64,000 nt of DNA. It comes from Thermophilibacter mediterraneus (lineage in GTDB: Bacteria > Actinomycetota > Coriobacteriia > Coriobacteriales > Atopobiaceae). A model generated the notes under the pieces. The model did no database searches, was not told the origin of the DNA, and saw nothing but the letters and a program-made list of their open reading frames with translations. Of this stretch, positions 26,220 to 34,511 are shown piece by piece. How positions within the stretch are numbered: the first letter of the stretch is position 1; every line of letters starts with the position of its first letter. Made by a program: the position numbers and the translations under genes. The stretch is taken from the NCBI RefSeq assembly GCF_900119385.1, contig NZ_FPKO01000007.1, forward strand, positions 62,001 through 126,000, given 5' to 3'.

Positions 26220-27674
26220 ATGGGCAAGCCCGGAGCGTTTCTCACGGTGGGCCGCGTGGCCCACGAGCTGCGTGCGGTCGGAGAGCGCGCGCGCGACTAC
26301 CGCGAGCTCTACGAGCAGCTGCCGCCCGATCTCCAGCGCGAGCAGGCGAGCCGCTGCATGATGTGCGGCGTGGCGTTCTGCCAGTCCGGCCTCGGCTTCG
26401 GGGGCGCGCGACCGAGCGGCTGCCCGCTGCACAACCTCATCCCCGAGTGGAACGACCTCCTCTACCGCGGACTCTGGCGCGAGGCGGCCGACCGCCTGGC
26501 GCTCACCTCCCCGCTGCCCGAGTTCACGAGCCGGGTGTGCCCCGCGCTCTGCGAGGCGGCCTGCAACCTCGGGCGCGACGACGAGCCCGAGACCGTCCAC
26601 GACAACGAGCGCGCCATCTCGGACTGGGAGTGGGCCCACGGGGGCCCGCGGCGCTTCGAGCCGGCGGGGCCGGACGCCCCGCGCGCGGCCGTGGTGGGCT
26701 CCGGCCCGGCCGGCCTCGCGGCCGCGTGGGAGCTCGCCCGCCGCGGCGCGCGCGTCACGGTGGTCGAGCGCTCCGACCGTCCCGGGGGCCTGCTCATGTA
26801 CGGCATCCCCAACATGAAGCTGCCCAAGGACGTGGTCGAGCGCCGCGTCGCGCTGATGCGCGAGCTGGGCGTGGAGTTTCGCCTGGGCGCGGACGCGGCC
26901 GAGAAGGACGTGGCGGAGGGGCTCCTCGCCGACTTCGACGCCGTGGTGGTGGCCGTGGGCGCGCGTCGCCCGCACGGTCTCTCGGCGGCGGGGTTCGAGG
27001 AGGGGCGCGCGGCCGGCGGGGTGGTCTTCGCCGTTGACTACCTCACCGCGTCCACGCGCGCCCTGCTCGACGGCGGCGAGCCGGCCGTGAGCGCGGCGGG
27101 GCTCGACGTGGTCGTCATCGGCGGCGGCGACACGGGCAACGACTGCATGGGCACCGCGGTGCGCCAGGGCGCTCGGTCGGTGCGGCAGCTCGAGTTCATG
27201 CCGCGGCCCGCGGACCCGGGCCCGGGAGCCGTGCGCTGGCCCGAGTGGCCCGCCACCCTCAAGACCGACTACGGTCAGGAGGAGGCCATCGAGCTCATGG
27301 GCGGCGAGTGCCGCGCGTGGGCGACGGACACCCGCGAGGTTCTTCTCGACGAGTCGGGCTCGGTGCGCGGCGTGCGCGTGGTCGACCTCGACTGGTCCGG
27401 CGGGCGCCCCGAGGCCGTGGAGGGCTCCGAGCGGGATCTGGCTGCGCAGCTGGTGCTCGTGGCGTGCGGCTTCACGGGGCCGGAGCGCGGCGCGCTCGAG
27501 GCCCTTGGCGTCACCGTGGGGGAGCGCGGGCTGCCCTCGTGCGTCAAGGGGCATCGCGCCTCGGGCTCGGTCTACGTCGCCGGGGACGCGCGCACGGGGT
27601 CGTCCCTCGTGGTGAGCGCCATCGCGGACGCCATGGCCTGCGCGGGCGAGGTCGCCTCCGGGCTGGGGCTCTGA
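26220..27674 (+). CDS. gltD: Glutamate synthase, small subunit
   Basis: A 484-residue flavoprotein that passes electrons from NAD(P)H to GltB. The N-terminal cysteines (CMMCGVAFC, CPLHN, CPALCEAAC) hold two 4Fe-4S clusters. GSGPAGLAAAWELARRGARVTVVER is the FAD-binding Rossmann segment (key residues GxGxxG). A second dinucleotide site VVIGGGDTGNDCMGTA binds NAD(P)H, and the end (VYVAGDARTGSSLVVSAIADA) closes the FAD site. It is coupled to gltB with a 3-nt gap. Together with the type III glutamine synthetase at 38161 it completes the GS-GOGAT route in this window. Confidence 0.97.
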   Translation: MGKPGAFLTVGRVAHELRAVGERARDYRELYEQLPPDLQREQASRCMMCGVAFCQSGLGFGGARPSGCPLHNLIPEWNDLLYRGLWREAADRLALTSPLPEFTSRVCPALCEAACNLGRDDEPETVHDNERAISDWEWAHGGPRRFEPAGPDAPRAAVVGSGPAGLAAAWELARRGARVTVVERSDRPGGLLMYGIPNMKLPKDVVERRVALMRELGVEFRLGADAAEKDVAEGLLADFDAVVVAVGARRPHGLSAAGFEEGRAAGGVVFAVDYLTASTRALLDGGEPAVSAAGLDVVVIGGGDTGNDCMGTAVRQGARSVRQLEFMPRPADPGPGAVRWPEWPATLKTDYGQEEAIELMGGECRAWATDTREVLLDESGSVRGVRVVDLDWSGGRPEAVEGSERDLAAQLVLVACGFTGPERGALEALGVTVGERGLPSCVKGHRASGSVYVAGDARTGSSLVVSAIADAMACAGEVASGLGL

Positions 27675-27676
27675 CC

Positions 27677-27871
27677 ATGCTCGCCCCCGGCGAGAAGGAC
27701 GGCCCCGGCGGCATCGTGTGGCTGGAGAGGGGCGAGGAGCGGCCTTTCGAGCCGCTCCCGGAGCGTCGACGGCCCTGGCTCGAGGAGTCGACGGGATGGG
27801 GCGCGCCGGCCGACGGGGGAGGGCGGGGACCGGACGAGCCGGATGCCCCGAGCGAGCTCGTCTGGCTCTAG
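27677..27871 (+). CDS. Possible 64-residue proline-rich peptide after gltD (doubtful)
   Basis: An ATG 2 nt after the gltD stop opens a 64-codon frame rich in Pro, Glu and Arg, with the repeated short words IVWLE, PWLEE and LVWL. No family is recognised. In favour are tight spacing and an unbroken frame at high G+C. Against it, there is no separate ribosome binding site, and the dispersed motif ggcgagaaggac (27689-27700) sits in it at the after-stop position where it is found behind other genes, which suggests non-coding DNA. Confidence 0.25.
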   Translation: MLAPGEKDGPGGIVWLERGEERPFEPLPERRRPWLEESTGWGAPADGGGRGPDEPDAPSELVWL

Positions 27872-27997
27872 CGGCATGCGCGCACCGCTCTTCTCGCCGC
27901 ATGCGCCCGCCGGGCGCGCCCGCGTGGTCCGCGCAAAACGCACGCTTTCGGGCACGAATCCGTGCGTGCGGATCGGGCTACGCTGAGGCGCCCGGGC
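27872..27997. other. Intergenic stretch with hairpin
   Basis: Between the gltD region and the convergent phospholipase-C-like gene. It contains a hairpin with arms cgcacg and cgtgcg around 27940-27965, which could terminate transcription from either side, though there is no T-run. Nothing else is recognised. Confidence 0.4.
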
Positions 27998-28930
27998 CTA
28001 GTCGTCCGTCCCGGGTCTGCCGGCGTAGCTGAGCCCGCCGACGAGCTCGCGGAACCTCGCCTCGTCGCTGCGCACGAGCGCCTCGGCGAGGGCGGGGTAG
28101 GAGAGCCGGGCCTCGTCGAAGAGGTCGGCGAAGCTCACGTGGCGGACCCTGCCGGTGAAGGGGTCCGCCCAGGGGCGGCAGCCCAGGTTGGCGGCGGGGC
28201 ACTCGGTGCTGCGACGCGCGTAGTGCGCCATCGCCTCGGCGCGGGAGCGGCCGCGCGCGAGGCGCTCGACGGCGCCCGCCGCCCTCGACGCCGGGGAGCC
28301 GGCGGGGTCGATCAGGCGGTAGAGACGCTCGTAGTCCCGGACGCTGGCGGCGTACTCGCGCGCGCTCGCGGCGACGCCGAAGACGGAGAGGGCCATCTGC
28401 GAGAAGAGGGCGCCGCCCACGCGCTCGATGCGCTCCGTCCGCATGAGGTTGCCCGTCGCGGGGCGCTCCTCCACGGTCGCGCTGCAGCGCTCCCACAAGA
28501 TCCATGAGTCGATGTCGGACTCGATCAGCGCGTGGACCTCGCCGGACGCGCGCTCGAGGCTGCGGTCACACGCGCAGAGCGCGCGCTGCTGCGCGATGAC
28601 GAAGGGGTGCGCGCCCCGGTCGAGCGCGTAGTGGCCGAGGAGGCCGAGGACGAAGGCGCGGCCCACGCGCTCGTCGGCGACGGGAAGGCGCCTCACGCCG
28701 TCGCGCAGCGCCATGAACGCACGCGTGACGCGGCCCGCCTGAATCGTGGAGGCGAGGGCGCGGCTGCGCGCGGCGACCGCGGGAAGCGTGGAGAACCGCG
28801 CGAAGAACGGGTCAGGGCCCTGGTTTCCCAGCAGAAAGGCGAGCAGCTCCTCCTCGCCCGAGACGACCTCCTCGGGCAGCAGGCGCGCGACGTCTTCCCC
28901 GAAGATGTGGTGAGTGATGATCGCGGGCAT
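27998..28930 (-). CDS. Zinc-dependent phospholipase C family protein
   Basis: A 310-residue protein with the hallmarks of the PF00882-type zinc-dependent phospholipase C/S1-P1-like fold: N-terminal ITHHIFGEDV, LGNQGPDPFF, LGLLGHYALDRGAHPFV and HALIESDIDSWIL. The conserved His and Asp residues are the presumed metal ligands. No signal peptide is visible, so it probably acts inside the cell, and its substrate is unknown. The ATG at 28930 follows a ggcggaggagagg-type site on the minus strand. Confidence 0.8.
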   Translation of the reverse strand: MPAIITHHIFGEDVARLLPEEVVSGEEELLAFLLGNQGPDPFFARFSTLPAVAARSRALASTIQAGRVTRAFMALRDGVRRLPVADERVGRAFVLGLLGHYALDRGAHPFVIAQQRALCACDRSLERASGEVHALIESDIDSWILWERCSATVEERPATGNLMRTERIERVGGALFSQMALSVFGVAASAREYAASVRDYERLYRLIDPAGSPASRAAGAVERLARGRSRAEAMAHYARRSTECPAANLGCRPWADPFTGRVRHVSFADLFDEARLSYPALAEALVRSDEARFRELVGGLSYAGRPGTDD

Positions 28931-28991
28931 GGCCTCTCCTCCGCCGGGTCCCTGTCCAGACTAGGTTAGCGCAACGACGGCCGGCCGGGCC

Positions 28992-29332
28992 TCAGATGCC
29001 GAGTCCCGCGGCAATGACCGAGACCGTGGTGTAGAGGCTCTTCTCGCCGAGGTCGCGCGACTCGTCGGTGAGGGCTTCGGCGACCTCGGAGATGGAGGCG
29101 TTCCGCCCCGCGCCCGCGCCAGGGCGCGCGGCACGGCCGGCATCTCGTCCACGATGCGCGACGCGGCCACGGCGGGGGGCTCCATCGCCGCGACGGCGTC
29201 CCGCTCGTCCTCGCCGGCCTCCATGCGGTCGTCGATCATCTCCTCGTAGAAGGCGCACGCCCTCGAGGCCTCCTCGGCGCTCAGGTCGGACAGCGCCGCG
29301 CGCAGCTCGGCGAGGTACTCCTGCTTAGTCAT
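28992..29332 (-). pseudogene. DUF1700/HAAS-domain gene, frameshifted and short
   Basis: From ATG 29332 the frame gives a typical DUF1700 start (MTKQEYLAELRAALSDL ... EEMIDDRMEAGEDERDAVAAM). After about residue 76, at the G-rich run near 29110, the meaningful sequence continues in another frame as NASISEVAEALTDESRDLGEKSL and stops at 28992. One base of indel would join the halves into a protein of about 113 residues, still much shorter than usual family members, which continue with membrane helices. These proteins are usually encoded beside PadR regulators, as here: the start overlaps the padR end by 8 nt. A sequencing error in the G-run cannot be excluded. Confidence 0.6.
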
Positions 29333-29639
29333 GGCAAACCCTCCCGATGTAGTCGTAGACCTGCTCCACCTCGGCGCGCTCGGCGGTAACTTGGGCCAGC
29401 CGCGCCCGTCCCGAGTCCGTGATGCGGTAGTACTTGCGCAGCCGCCCGTTGTGCTCGGCGCTGCGCGACGAGACGTGCCCCGCGGCCTCGAGCCGCTTGA
29501 GCACGGGGTAGAGCGTCGACTCCGTGAGCCCGAGCACGCCCGGCACGTCACGAATGATCTGGTAGCCGTACGACTCCTGGTCGCACACGGCCACGAGCAC
29601 GCACGCCTCGATGAAGCCCCGCTTGAGCTGCGCGTCCAC
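29325..29639 (-). CDS. PadR-family transcriptional regulator
   Basis: A 104-residue winged helix-turn-helix regulator of the short PadR-s2 type. LKRGFIEACVLVAVCDQESYGYQIIRDV and GLTESTLYPVLKRLEAAGHV are the DNA-binding core, followed by RKYYRITDSGRARL and a short C-terminal dimerisation helix. The start is GTG at 29639 with aaaggagg 7 nt upstream. A perfect 15-bp inverted repeat covers its own promoter, so autorepression is expected. It is coupled to the disrupted DUF1700 gene, its usual partner. Confidence 0.92.
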   Translation of the reverse strand: MDAQLKRGFIEACVLVAVCDQESYGYQIIRDVPGVLGLTESTLYPVLKRLEAAGHVSSRSAEHNGRLRKYYRITDSGRARLAQVTAERAEVEQVYDYIGRVCHD

Positions 29640-29663
29640 GACGACCCCTCCTTTGATGCCCTA

Positions 29664-29703
29664 TGACGACGTATACTATATTATACATAGTATACGTCGT
29701 CAA
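29664..29703 (-). promoter_or_regulatory. padR promoter overlapped by a perfect operator palindrome
   Basis: Arms tgacgacgtatacta (29664-29678) and tagtatacgtcgtca (29688-29702) are perfect mirrors with a 9-nt AT spacer. On the minus strand a -35 TTGACG (opposite 29698-29703) and a -10 TATAGT (opposite 29675-29680) are 17 bp apart and lie entirely within the palindrome. The inner GTATAC repeats recall PadR sites. The opposite strand has a weaker promoter-like match toward the ferric-type transporter. Confidence 0.8.
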
Positions 29704-29878
29704 CTGGCATTGGGGAGAGGGCGCCACGCGTCGCGCCTCCGGAGTGCAGGCGACCGCTCGGCGATTTCGTTCTGTCATAGTTCTGCAAGAAACGTTAAGA
29801 ACGTGTTAAGGCCTCTTCGACGAGGACTCGTTTGAGAGTGGGCCCGCGAGGGCCCGTCAGCGAAGGGAAGGTTGGACC

Positions 29879-31021
29879 ATGTCGAACATCTCGCGCAGGA
29901 ACTTCATCGCGGCCGGTGCCGCAACGCTCTGCGGACTCGGCCTCGTCGCGTGCAACGGCGACGGCGGCGACGCCCCCTCCGACGGCACCCAGGTCGCGGA
30001 GAACTCCGTCGGTGCGTCCGAGGACCTCATCAAGGCCGCCCAGGAGGAGGGCACCCTCGTCGTCTACGGCTCCTGCGAGGAGGACTACCTTGCCGCCGCC
30101 TGCAACCACTTCCAGGAGGTCTTTGGCATCGAGGTCCAGTACCAGCGCCTCTCCACCGGTGAGGTCCAGGCCAAGATCGAGGAGGAGAACGGCAACCCCT
30201 CCGGCGACGTCTGGTTCGGCGGCACCACCGACCCCTACAACGTCGTGACCGCCGAGGGCCTGCTCGAGCCCTACGAGGCCGCCAACGCCTCCCACATCAC
30301 CGACCCCAAGTACCAGGACGCCGACGGCAACTGGTACGGCATCTACACCGGCCTTCTTGGCATCATGTACAACAAGGACGAGGTCGAGCGCCTGGGCGTC
30401 ACCCCGCCGGAGGACTTCGCCGACCTCACCGACCCGCAGTACGAGGGCCTCATCTGGTCGTCCAACTACAACACGGCCGGCACCGCCAAGCTCATCGTCA
30501 ACACGATGATCCAGAAGTACGGCCACGACGAGGGCATCCAGTTCCTCGTTGACCTCGACAAGAACGTCGAGGTCTACACCAAGTCCGGCTCCGGCCCGTC
30601 CAAGAACATCGGCACCGGCGAGTGCACGATCGGCCTCGGCTTCCTGCATGACGGCATCTTCCAGATCGTCGACCAGGGCTACGAGAACATCGAGCTCGTC
30701 GTCCCGTCCTCCGGCACCTCCTGCGAGGTGGGCGCCACGGCCATCTTCAAGGGCGCCAAGCACCCCAACGCCGCCAAGCTCTGGATCGAGTACGCCCTCT
30801 CGCCCGAGTGCGTCGAGCTCGCCGCGCAGAACGGCTCCTACCAGTTCCTCGTCATCGACAACGCGCAGCAGCCCGAGATCGCCACTGAGTTCGGCCTCGA
30901 CCCGAACAACACGATGGACTATGACTTCGAGGACGCCAAGGCCAACACCGACACCTACGTCGCCGAGGTCATGGAGGCCCTGGGCGGCGGCGACGACCGC
31001 TTTGAGACCGAGGACGCGTAG
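29879..31021 (+). CDS. ABC transporter substrate-binding lipoprotein, ferric-iron/phosphonate type
   Basis: A 380-residue type 2 periplasmic-binding-fold protein of the FbpA/AfuA/PhnS group. The N-terminus SRRNFIAAGA (Arg6-Arg7) plus the lipobox LVAC (Cys25) indicates a Tat-exported lipoprotein. Features include LVVYGSCEEDYL after the linker, GDVWFGGTTDPYN and GIMYNKDEVERLGV. The following permease fusion and ATPase complete an importer of the FbpABC layout. Ligand could be Fe(III), a phosphonate or a sugar phosphate; sequence alone does not decide. The ATG follows gaagggaaggttgg. Confidence 0.85.
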   Translation: MSNISRRNFIAAGAATLCGLGLVACNGDGGDAPSDGTQVAENSVGASEDLIKAAQEEGTLVVYGSCEEDYLAAACNHFQEVFGIEVQYQRLSTGEVQAKIEEENGNPSGDVWFGGTTDPYNVVTAEGLLEPYEAANASHITDPKYQDADGNWYGIYTGLLGIMYNKDEVERLGVTPPEDFADLTDPQYEGLIWSSNYNTAGTAKLIVNTMIQKYGHDEGIQFLVDLDKNVEVYTKSGSGPSKNIGTGECTIGLGFLHDGIFQIVDQGYENIELVVPSSGTSCEVGATAIFKGAKHPNAAKLWIEYALSPECVELAAQNGSYQFLVIDNAQQPEIATEFGLDPNNTMDYDFEDAKANTDTYVAEVMEALGGGDDRFETEDA

Positions 31022-31144
31022 CGCCTCCGCCCGCGCGTTCTTCTCGCCCGCCGCGGCGAGCCACGCGTGACCCGAGCCGCGCCGGGCGGATGCCCTCATC
31101 CGCCCGGCGCCCCTACGTAGGAAGACGAGTTGAAGGGGGTGGCT

Positions 31145-32854
31145 ATGGCTAGAACCCAGAGCGCCGAACTTGACCGCAAGAAGCTCCTGGCCGATCCCAT
31201 CATGATCACCACCATCGTGGTGCTGATAGCGTTTCTGACGCTGTTCATCCTGTACCCGCTCGCGATTCTTCTGGTGGACAGCTTCATCACGGAGCGAGGG
31301 CCGAGCCTTGAGGTCTTCGAGCGCATCTTCCAGATGCACACGTTCACCACCGCGATCACAAACACGCTCTCGGTGGGCCTGCTCGTGAGCGTCGCCTCGG
31401 CGCTCGTGGGGCTGCTGTTCGCCTACGTCGAGGTGTACGTGAAGCTGCGCACGCGGTTCCTCTCGGGACTCTTCAAGGTCGTCTCGATGCTGCCGGTGGT
31501 CTCGCCGCCGTTCGTGCTCTCCCTCTCGGTGATCATGCTCTTCGGCAAGTCCGGCATCGTCACGCGCTACCTGCTCGGCATCTACGACAACTCCGTCTAC
31601 GGCTTCTGGGGCATCTTCGTGGTCCAGACGCTGACGTTTTTCCCCGTGTGCTACATGATGCTGCGCGGCCTGCTCAAAAACATCGACCCGTCGCTGGAGG
31701 AGGCCGCGCGCGACATGGGCGCCAGCCGCTGGAAGGTCTTCACGTCCGTCACGCTGCCGCTCGTCCTGCCGGGACTCGGCAACGCGTTTCTCGTCACCTT
31801 CATCGAGTCGATCGCCGACTTCGCCAACCCCATGATCATCGGCGGCTCCTACGACACGCTCGCCACCACGATCTACCTGCAGATCACGGGCGCCTACGAC
31901 AAGGAGGGCGCCGCCGCGATGGCCGTCGTGCTTCTGTGCATCACGCTGCTCATGTTCATCGTGCAGAAGTACGTGCTCGAGGCCAAGAGCACGGCCACGC
32001 TCACCGGCAAGGCCTCCCGCGCCCGCATGCTCATCACCGACCGCTCCGTGACGCTGCCGCTTACCATCCTGTGCGGCGTCATCGCCGTCTTCGTGGTCGT
32101 GATGTACATCTGCGTGCCGTTTGGCGCCCTGTTCAAGACGTGGGGCTACGACTTCACGCTCACGCCCAAGTGGTTCATCCAGGTCTTCGAGCGCTACCAC
32201 GGCCTCGAGGCGTTCCGCGACTCCTTCGTGCTGTCGCTCATAGCCGCTCCGATCACGGCGCTGCTCTCGATGATCATCTCCTACCTGGTGGTCAAGCGGA
32301 ACTTCCGCACCAAGGGCTTCATCGAGTTCGTCTCGATGCTCGCCATGGCCGTGCCCGGCACGGTCCTCGGCGTCGGCTTCATCCGCGGCTTCTCCGCGGG
32401 CGTCTTCCGCACCGGGTTTCTCCAGGGCCTCTACGGCTCGGCCGCGATTCTGATCATCGTCTTCATCGTGCGCTCGCTTCCCACCGGCACGCGCTCGGGC
32501 ATCTCGGCGCTGCGCCAGATCGACAAGTCCATCGAGGAGAGCGCCTACGACATGGGCGCGGACAGCTTCACGGTCTTCCGGACGGTGACGCTTCCGCTCA
32601 TCAAGGACTCGTTCCTCTCGGGCCTCGTGACCGCGTTCGTCCGCTCCATCACGGCCATCTCCGCGATCATCCTGCTCGTGACGCCGCAGTTCTTCCTCAT
32701 CACGGTGCAGATCAACGAGTTCGCCGAGAAGGGCTCCTACGGCATCGCGTGCGCGTTCGCCACGATTCTGATCGCGATCACCTACGGCTCGGTTCTTCTC
32801 ATGAACCTCGCCATCAAGCACTTTGGGACCAGCAAGTACACCGAGGAGGCTTAA
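31145..32854 (+). CDS. ABC transporter permease, fused double-domain (FbpB type)
   Basis: A 569-residue permease with two MetI-like domains in one chain, about twelve membrane helices. Two EAA loops are visible: LEEAARDMGASRWKVFTSVTLPL-type in the first half (key part EEAARDMGASRWKVF) and EESAYDMGADSFTVFRTVTLPL-type in the second (key part EESAYDMGADSFTVF). This duplication is typical of ferric-iron and phosphonate systems. The ATG at 31145 follows gaagggggtggct. The next gene starts 4 nt after its stop. Confidence 0.92.
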   Translation: MARTQSAELDRKKLLADPIMITTIVVLIAFLTLFILYPLAILLVDSFITERGPSLEVFERIFQMHTFTTAITNTLSVGLLVSVASALVGLLFAYVEVYVKLRTRFLSGLFKVVSMLPVVSPPFVLSLSVIMLFGKSGIVTRYLLGIYDNSVYGFWGIFVVQTLTFFPVCYMMLRGLLKNIDPSLEEAARDMGASRWKVFTSVTLPLVLPGLGNAFLVTFIESIADFANPMIIGGSYDTLATTIYLQITGAYDKEGAAAMAVVLLCITLLMFIVQKYVLEAKSTATLTGKASRARMLITDRSVTLPLTILCGVIAVFVVVMYICVPFGALFKTWGYDFTLTPKWFIQVFERYHGLEAFRDSFVLSLIAAPITALLSMIISYLVVKRNFRTKGFIEFVSMLAMAVPGTVLGVGFIRGFSAGVFRTGFLQGLYGSAAILIIVFIVRSLPTGTRSGISALRQIDKSIEESAYDMGADSFTVFRTVTLPLIKDSFLSGLVTAFVRSITAISAIILLVTPQFFLITVQINEFAEKGSYGIACAFATILIAITYGSVLLMNLAIKHFGTSKYTEEA

Positions 32855-32858
32855 GAGC

Positions 32859-33935
32859 ATGGCTAAGGAGAGAAAGGGCGTGCGCCTGGAGCACGTCTCC
32901 AAGATCTACCAGGACCCCAAGACCAAGAAGGACTTCTACGCGGTCCACGACGCCAACATCGACATCGCCCCGGGCGAGTTCGTGACGCTGCTGGGCCCCT
33001 CCGGCTGCGGCAAGACCACCATCTTGCGCATGATCGCCGGCTTCGAGAGCCCCGACGAGGGCGAGATCTACCTCGGCGGTGAGCCCATCAACGAGCTCAC
33101 ACCCAACAAGCGCGACACGGCGATGGTCTTCCAGAGCTACGCCCTGCTGCCGCACTACAACATCTTCGACAACGTCGCCTACGGCCTCAAGCTCCGCAAG
33201 ATGCCCAAGGACCAGATCTCCGAGAAGGTCCACGCCATCCTCGCCCTGGTGGGCCTGGAGGGCATGGAGGACCGCATGACCAACCAGCTCTCGGGCGGCC
33301 AGCAGCAGCGCGTCGCGCTCGCGCGCGCCCTCGTGCTCGAGCCCGGCGTGCTGCTCTTTGACGAGCCGCTCTCCAACCTCGACGCCAAGCTGCGCGTTGA
33401 CATGCGCAACGAGATTCGTCGCATCCAGCAGCAGGCCGGCATCACGGCCATCTACGTCACGCACGACCAGTCCGAGGCCATGGCGCTCTCCGACAGCATC
33501 ATCGTCATGAAGAAGGGCGTGGTCGACCAGATCGGCGACCCACACACGGTCTACTACCACCCGGTCGACGAGTTCGTCGCCGACTTCATCGGCGAGTCCA
33601 ACTTCCTGCGCGGAAGCCTTGCCGAGAAGGACGGCGAGTCGGGCGTGGCCACGATCGAGGGGCGCGCCGTGGAGGTCGCGAGCGTGGGGCACCTCTCGGT
33701 GGGCGACCCGTGCGTGCTGGTGCTGCGTCCCGAGGCGGCGCGCCTTGCCGACGAGGGCGTGCTGCCGTGTCGCGTGACGCTGTCGCGCTTCATGGGCAAC
33801 TACCAGAACTACCAGGTCATGGTTGGCGACACGCTCGTCAAGATCACCGACTTCAACCCCAAGAACCACAAGATCTACGAGGTGGGCGACGAGGCGTTCG
33901 TCGCCTTCACGGCAGACGACGTGCACGTGCTGTAG
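32859..33935 (+). CDS. ABC transporter ATP-binding protein (FbpC/PotA type)
   Basis: A 358-residue ATPase with Walker A GPSGCGKT, a Q-loop in MVFQSYALLPHYN, signature LSGGQQQRVALARAL, Walker B LLFDEP and switch YVTHDQSEAM. A C-terminal TOBE-type domain begins near residue 240 (FIGESNFLRGSL). The ribosome binding site (gaggagg) lies in the end of the permease gene. It energises the preceding permease fusion. Confidence 0.93.
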   Translation: MAKERKGVRLEHVSKIYQDPKTKKDFYAVHDANIDIAPGEFVTLLGPSGCGKTTILRMIAGFESPDEGEIYLGGEPINELTPNKRDTAMVFQSYALLPHYNIFDNVAYGLKLRKMPKDQISEKVHAILALVGLEGMEDRMTNQLSGGQQQRVALARALVLEPGVLLFDEPLSNLDAKLRVDMRNEIRRIQQQAGITAIYVTHDQSEAMALSDSIIVMKKGVVDQIGDPHTVYYHPVDEFVADFIGESNFLRGSLAEKDGESGVATIEGRAVEVASVGHLSVGDPCVLVLRPEAARLADEGVLPCRVTLSRFMGNYQNYQVMVGDTLVKITDFNPKNHKIYEVGDEAFVAFTADDVHVL

Positions 33936-34009
33936 CGGGCGGGGAGCCCCGTCGCGTCGTCGCGCGCGGTCGGGCGGGGCGTCCCGTCGCGTCGGCCAGC
34001 CCCCTTGCC

Positions 34010-34046
34010 GCGGGCCGCCCTCATTCTCCGGGGCGGCCCGCTCTTC
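34010..34046 (+). terminator. Terminator-like hairpin after the ferric-type ABC operon
   Basis: Ten-base arms gcgggccgcc (34010-34019) and ggcggcccgc (34032-34041) with a 12-nt loop, followed by tcttc. The T-run is weak, as in other terminators here. It lies 75 nt after the ATPase stop. Confidence 0.6.
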
Positions 34047-34280
34047 GTGCGCGGACGCCGTCCCCGCCCGTCGAGGGGGCTCCGTCGGCCGAGCCGTTCG
34101 CGGCCCGGCATTCCCCGGACTGCCGCGCGCTTTGCTACGTTGGGCCCGTGCCCGTGGGGGGCAGCGGACTCGCGAGGAGGGGATGAGGATGGAGCTCGAA
34201 GGCGGCGCGGGGCTGCGGGCGCCTCGAGTGGTGGCGCCTCGACTGGAACGAGCCGAAATCCGGTTCTACCTCGGCCTCGA

Positions 34281-34452
34281 CGTGCGGGTTGCGGACGGTC
34301 CGGAGTCCAAAACCATCCGCAGTCGGCACGTATTTGAGGCGCGTGCGGCTTGCGGTCGAATTGGACCTAGAAAACGTCCACAACCAGCATGTCCCCGAGG
34401 CACGTGCGGGTTGCGGACGCTTTCCGGCACCAGACCGACCGCAACCAGCACG
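34281..34452. repeat. 61-bp-period hairpin array, locus 2 (three diverged units)
   Basis: Units begin cgtgcgg at 34281, 34342 and 34403, exactly 61 bp apart. Right arms are ccgcagtcggcacg, cacaaccagcatg and ccgcaaccagcacg, so pairing is imperfect and loops differ, unlike the near-identical units at 60570. A dispersed-motif copy (gccgagaagaac) follows at 34486-34497. The rest of the 576-nt gap holds a terminator (34010) and, at 34183, an ATG with a gaggagggg site whose frame runs into the array and is probably not a gene. Confidence 0.8.
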
Positions 34453-34511
34453 CTCGCTGCCGCCGCGCTCGTCGTCCCGCCGGCTGCCGAGAAGAACCCG
34501 CGCCCGCGGGG

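Noticed and set aside
21045-27902. A 2285-residue open frame on the minus strand across gltBD
   Set aside because: It is the antisense shadow of gltB and gltD at high G+C. The composition is repetitive Arg/Ala/Gly/Val/Glu and no domain is recognisable.
29640-29878. tRNA or small RNA gene in the padR upstream region
   Set aside because: The inverted repeat is a symmetric DNA operator over a promoter; no cloverleaf or terminator is present. I found no tRNA elsewhere in the window either.
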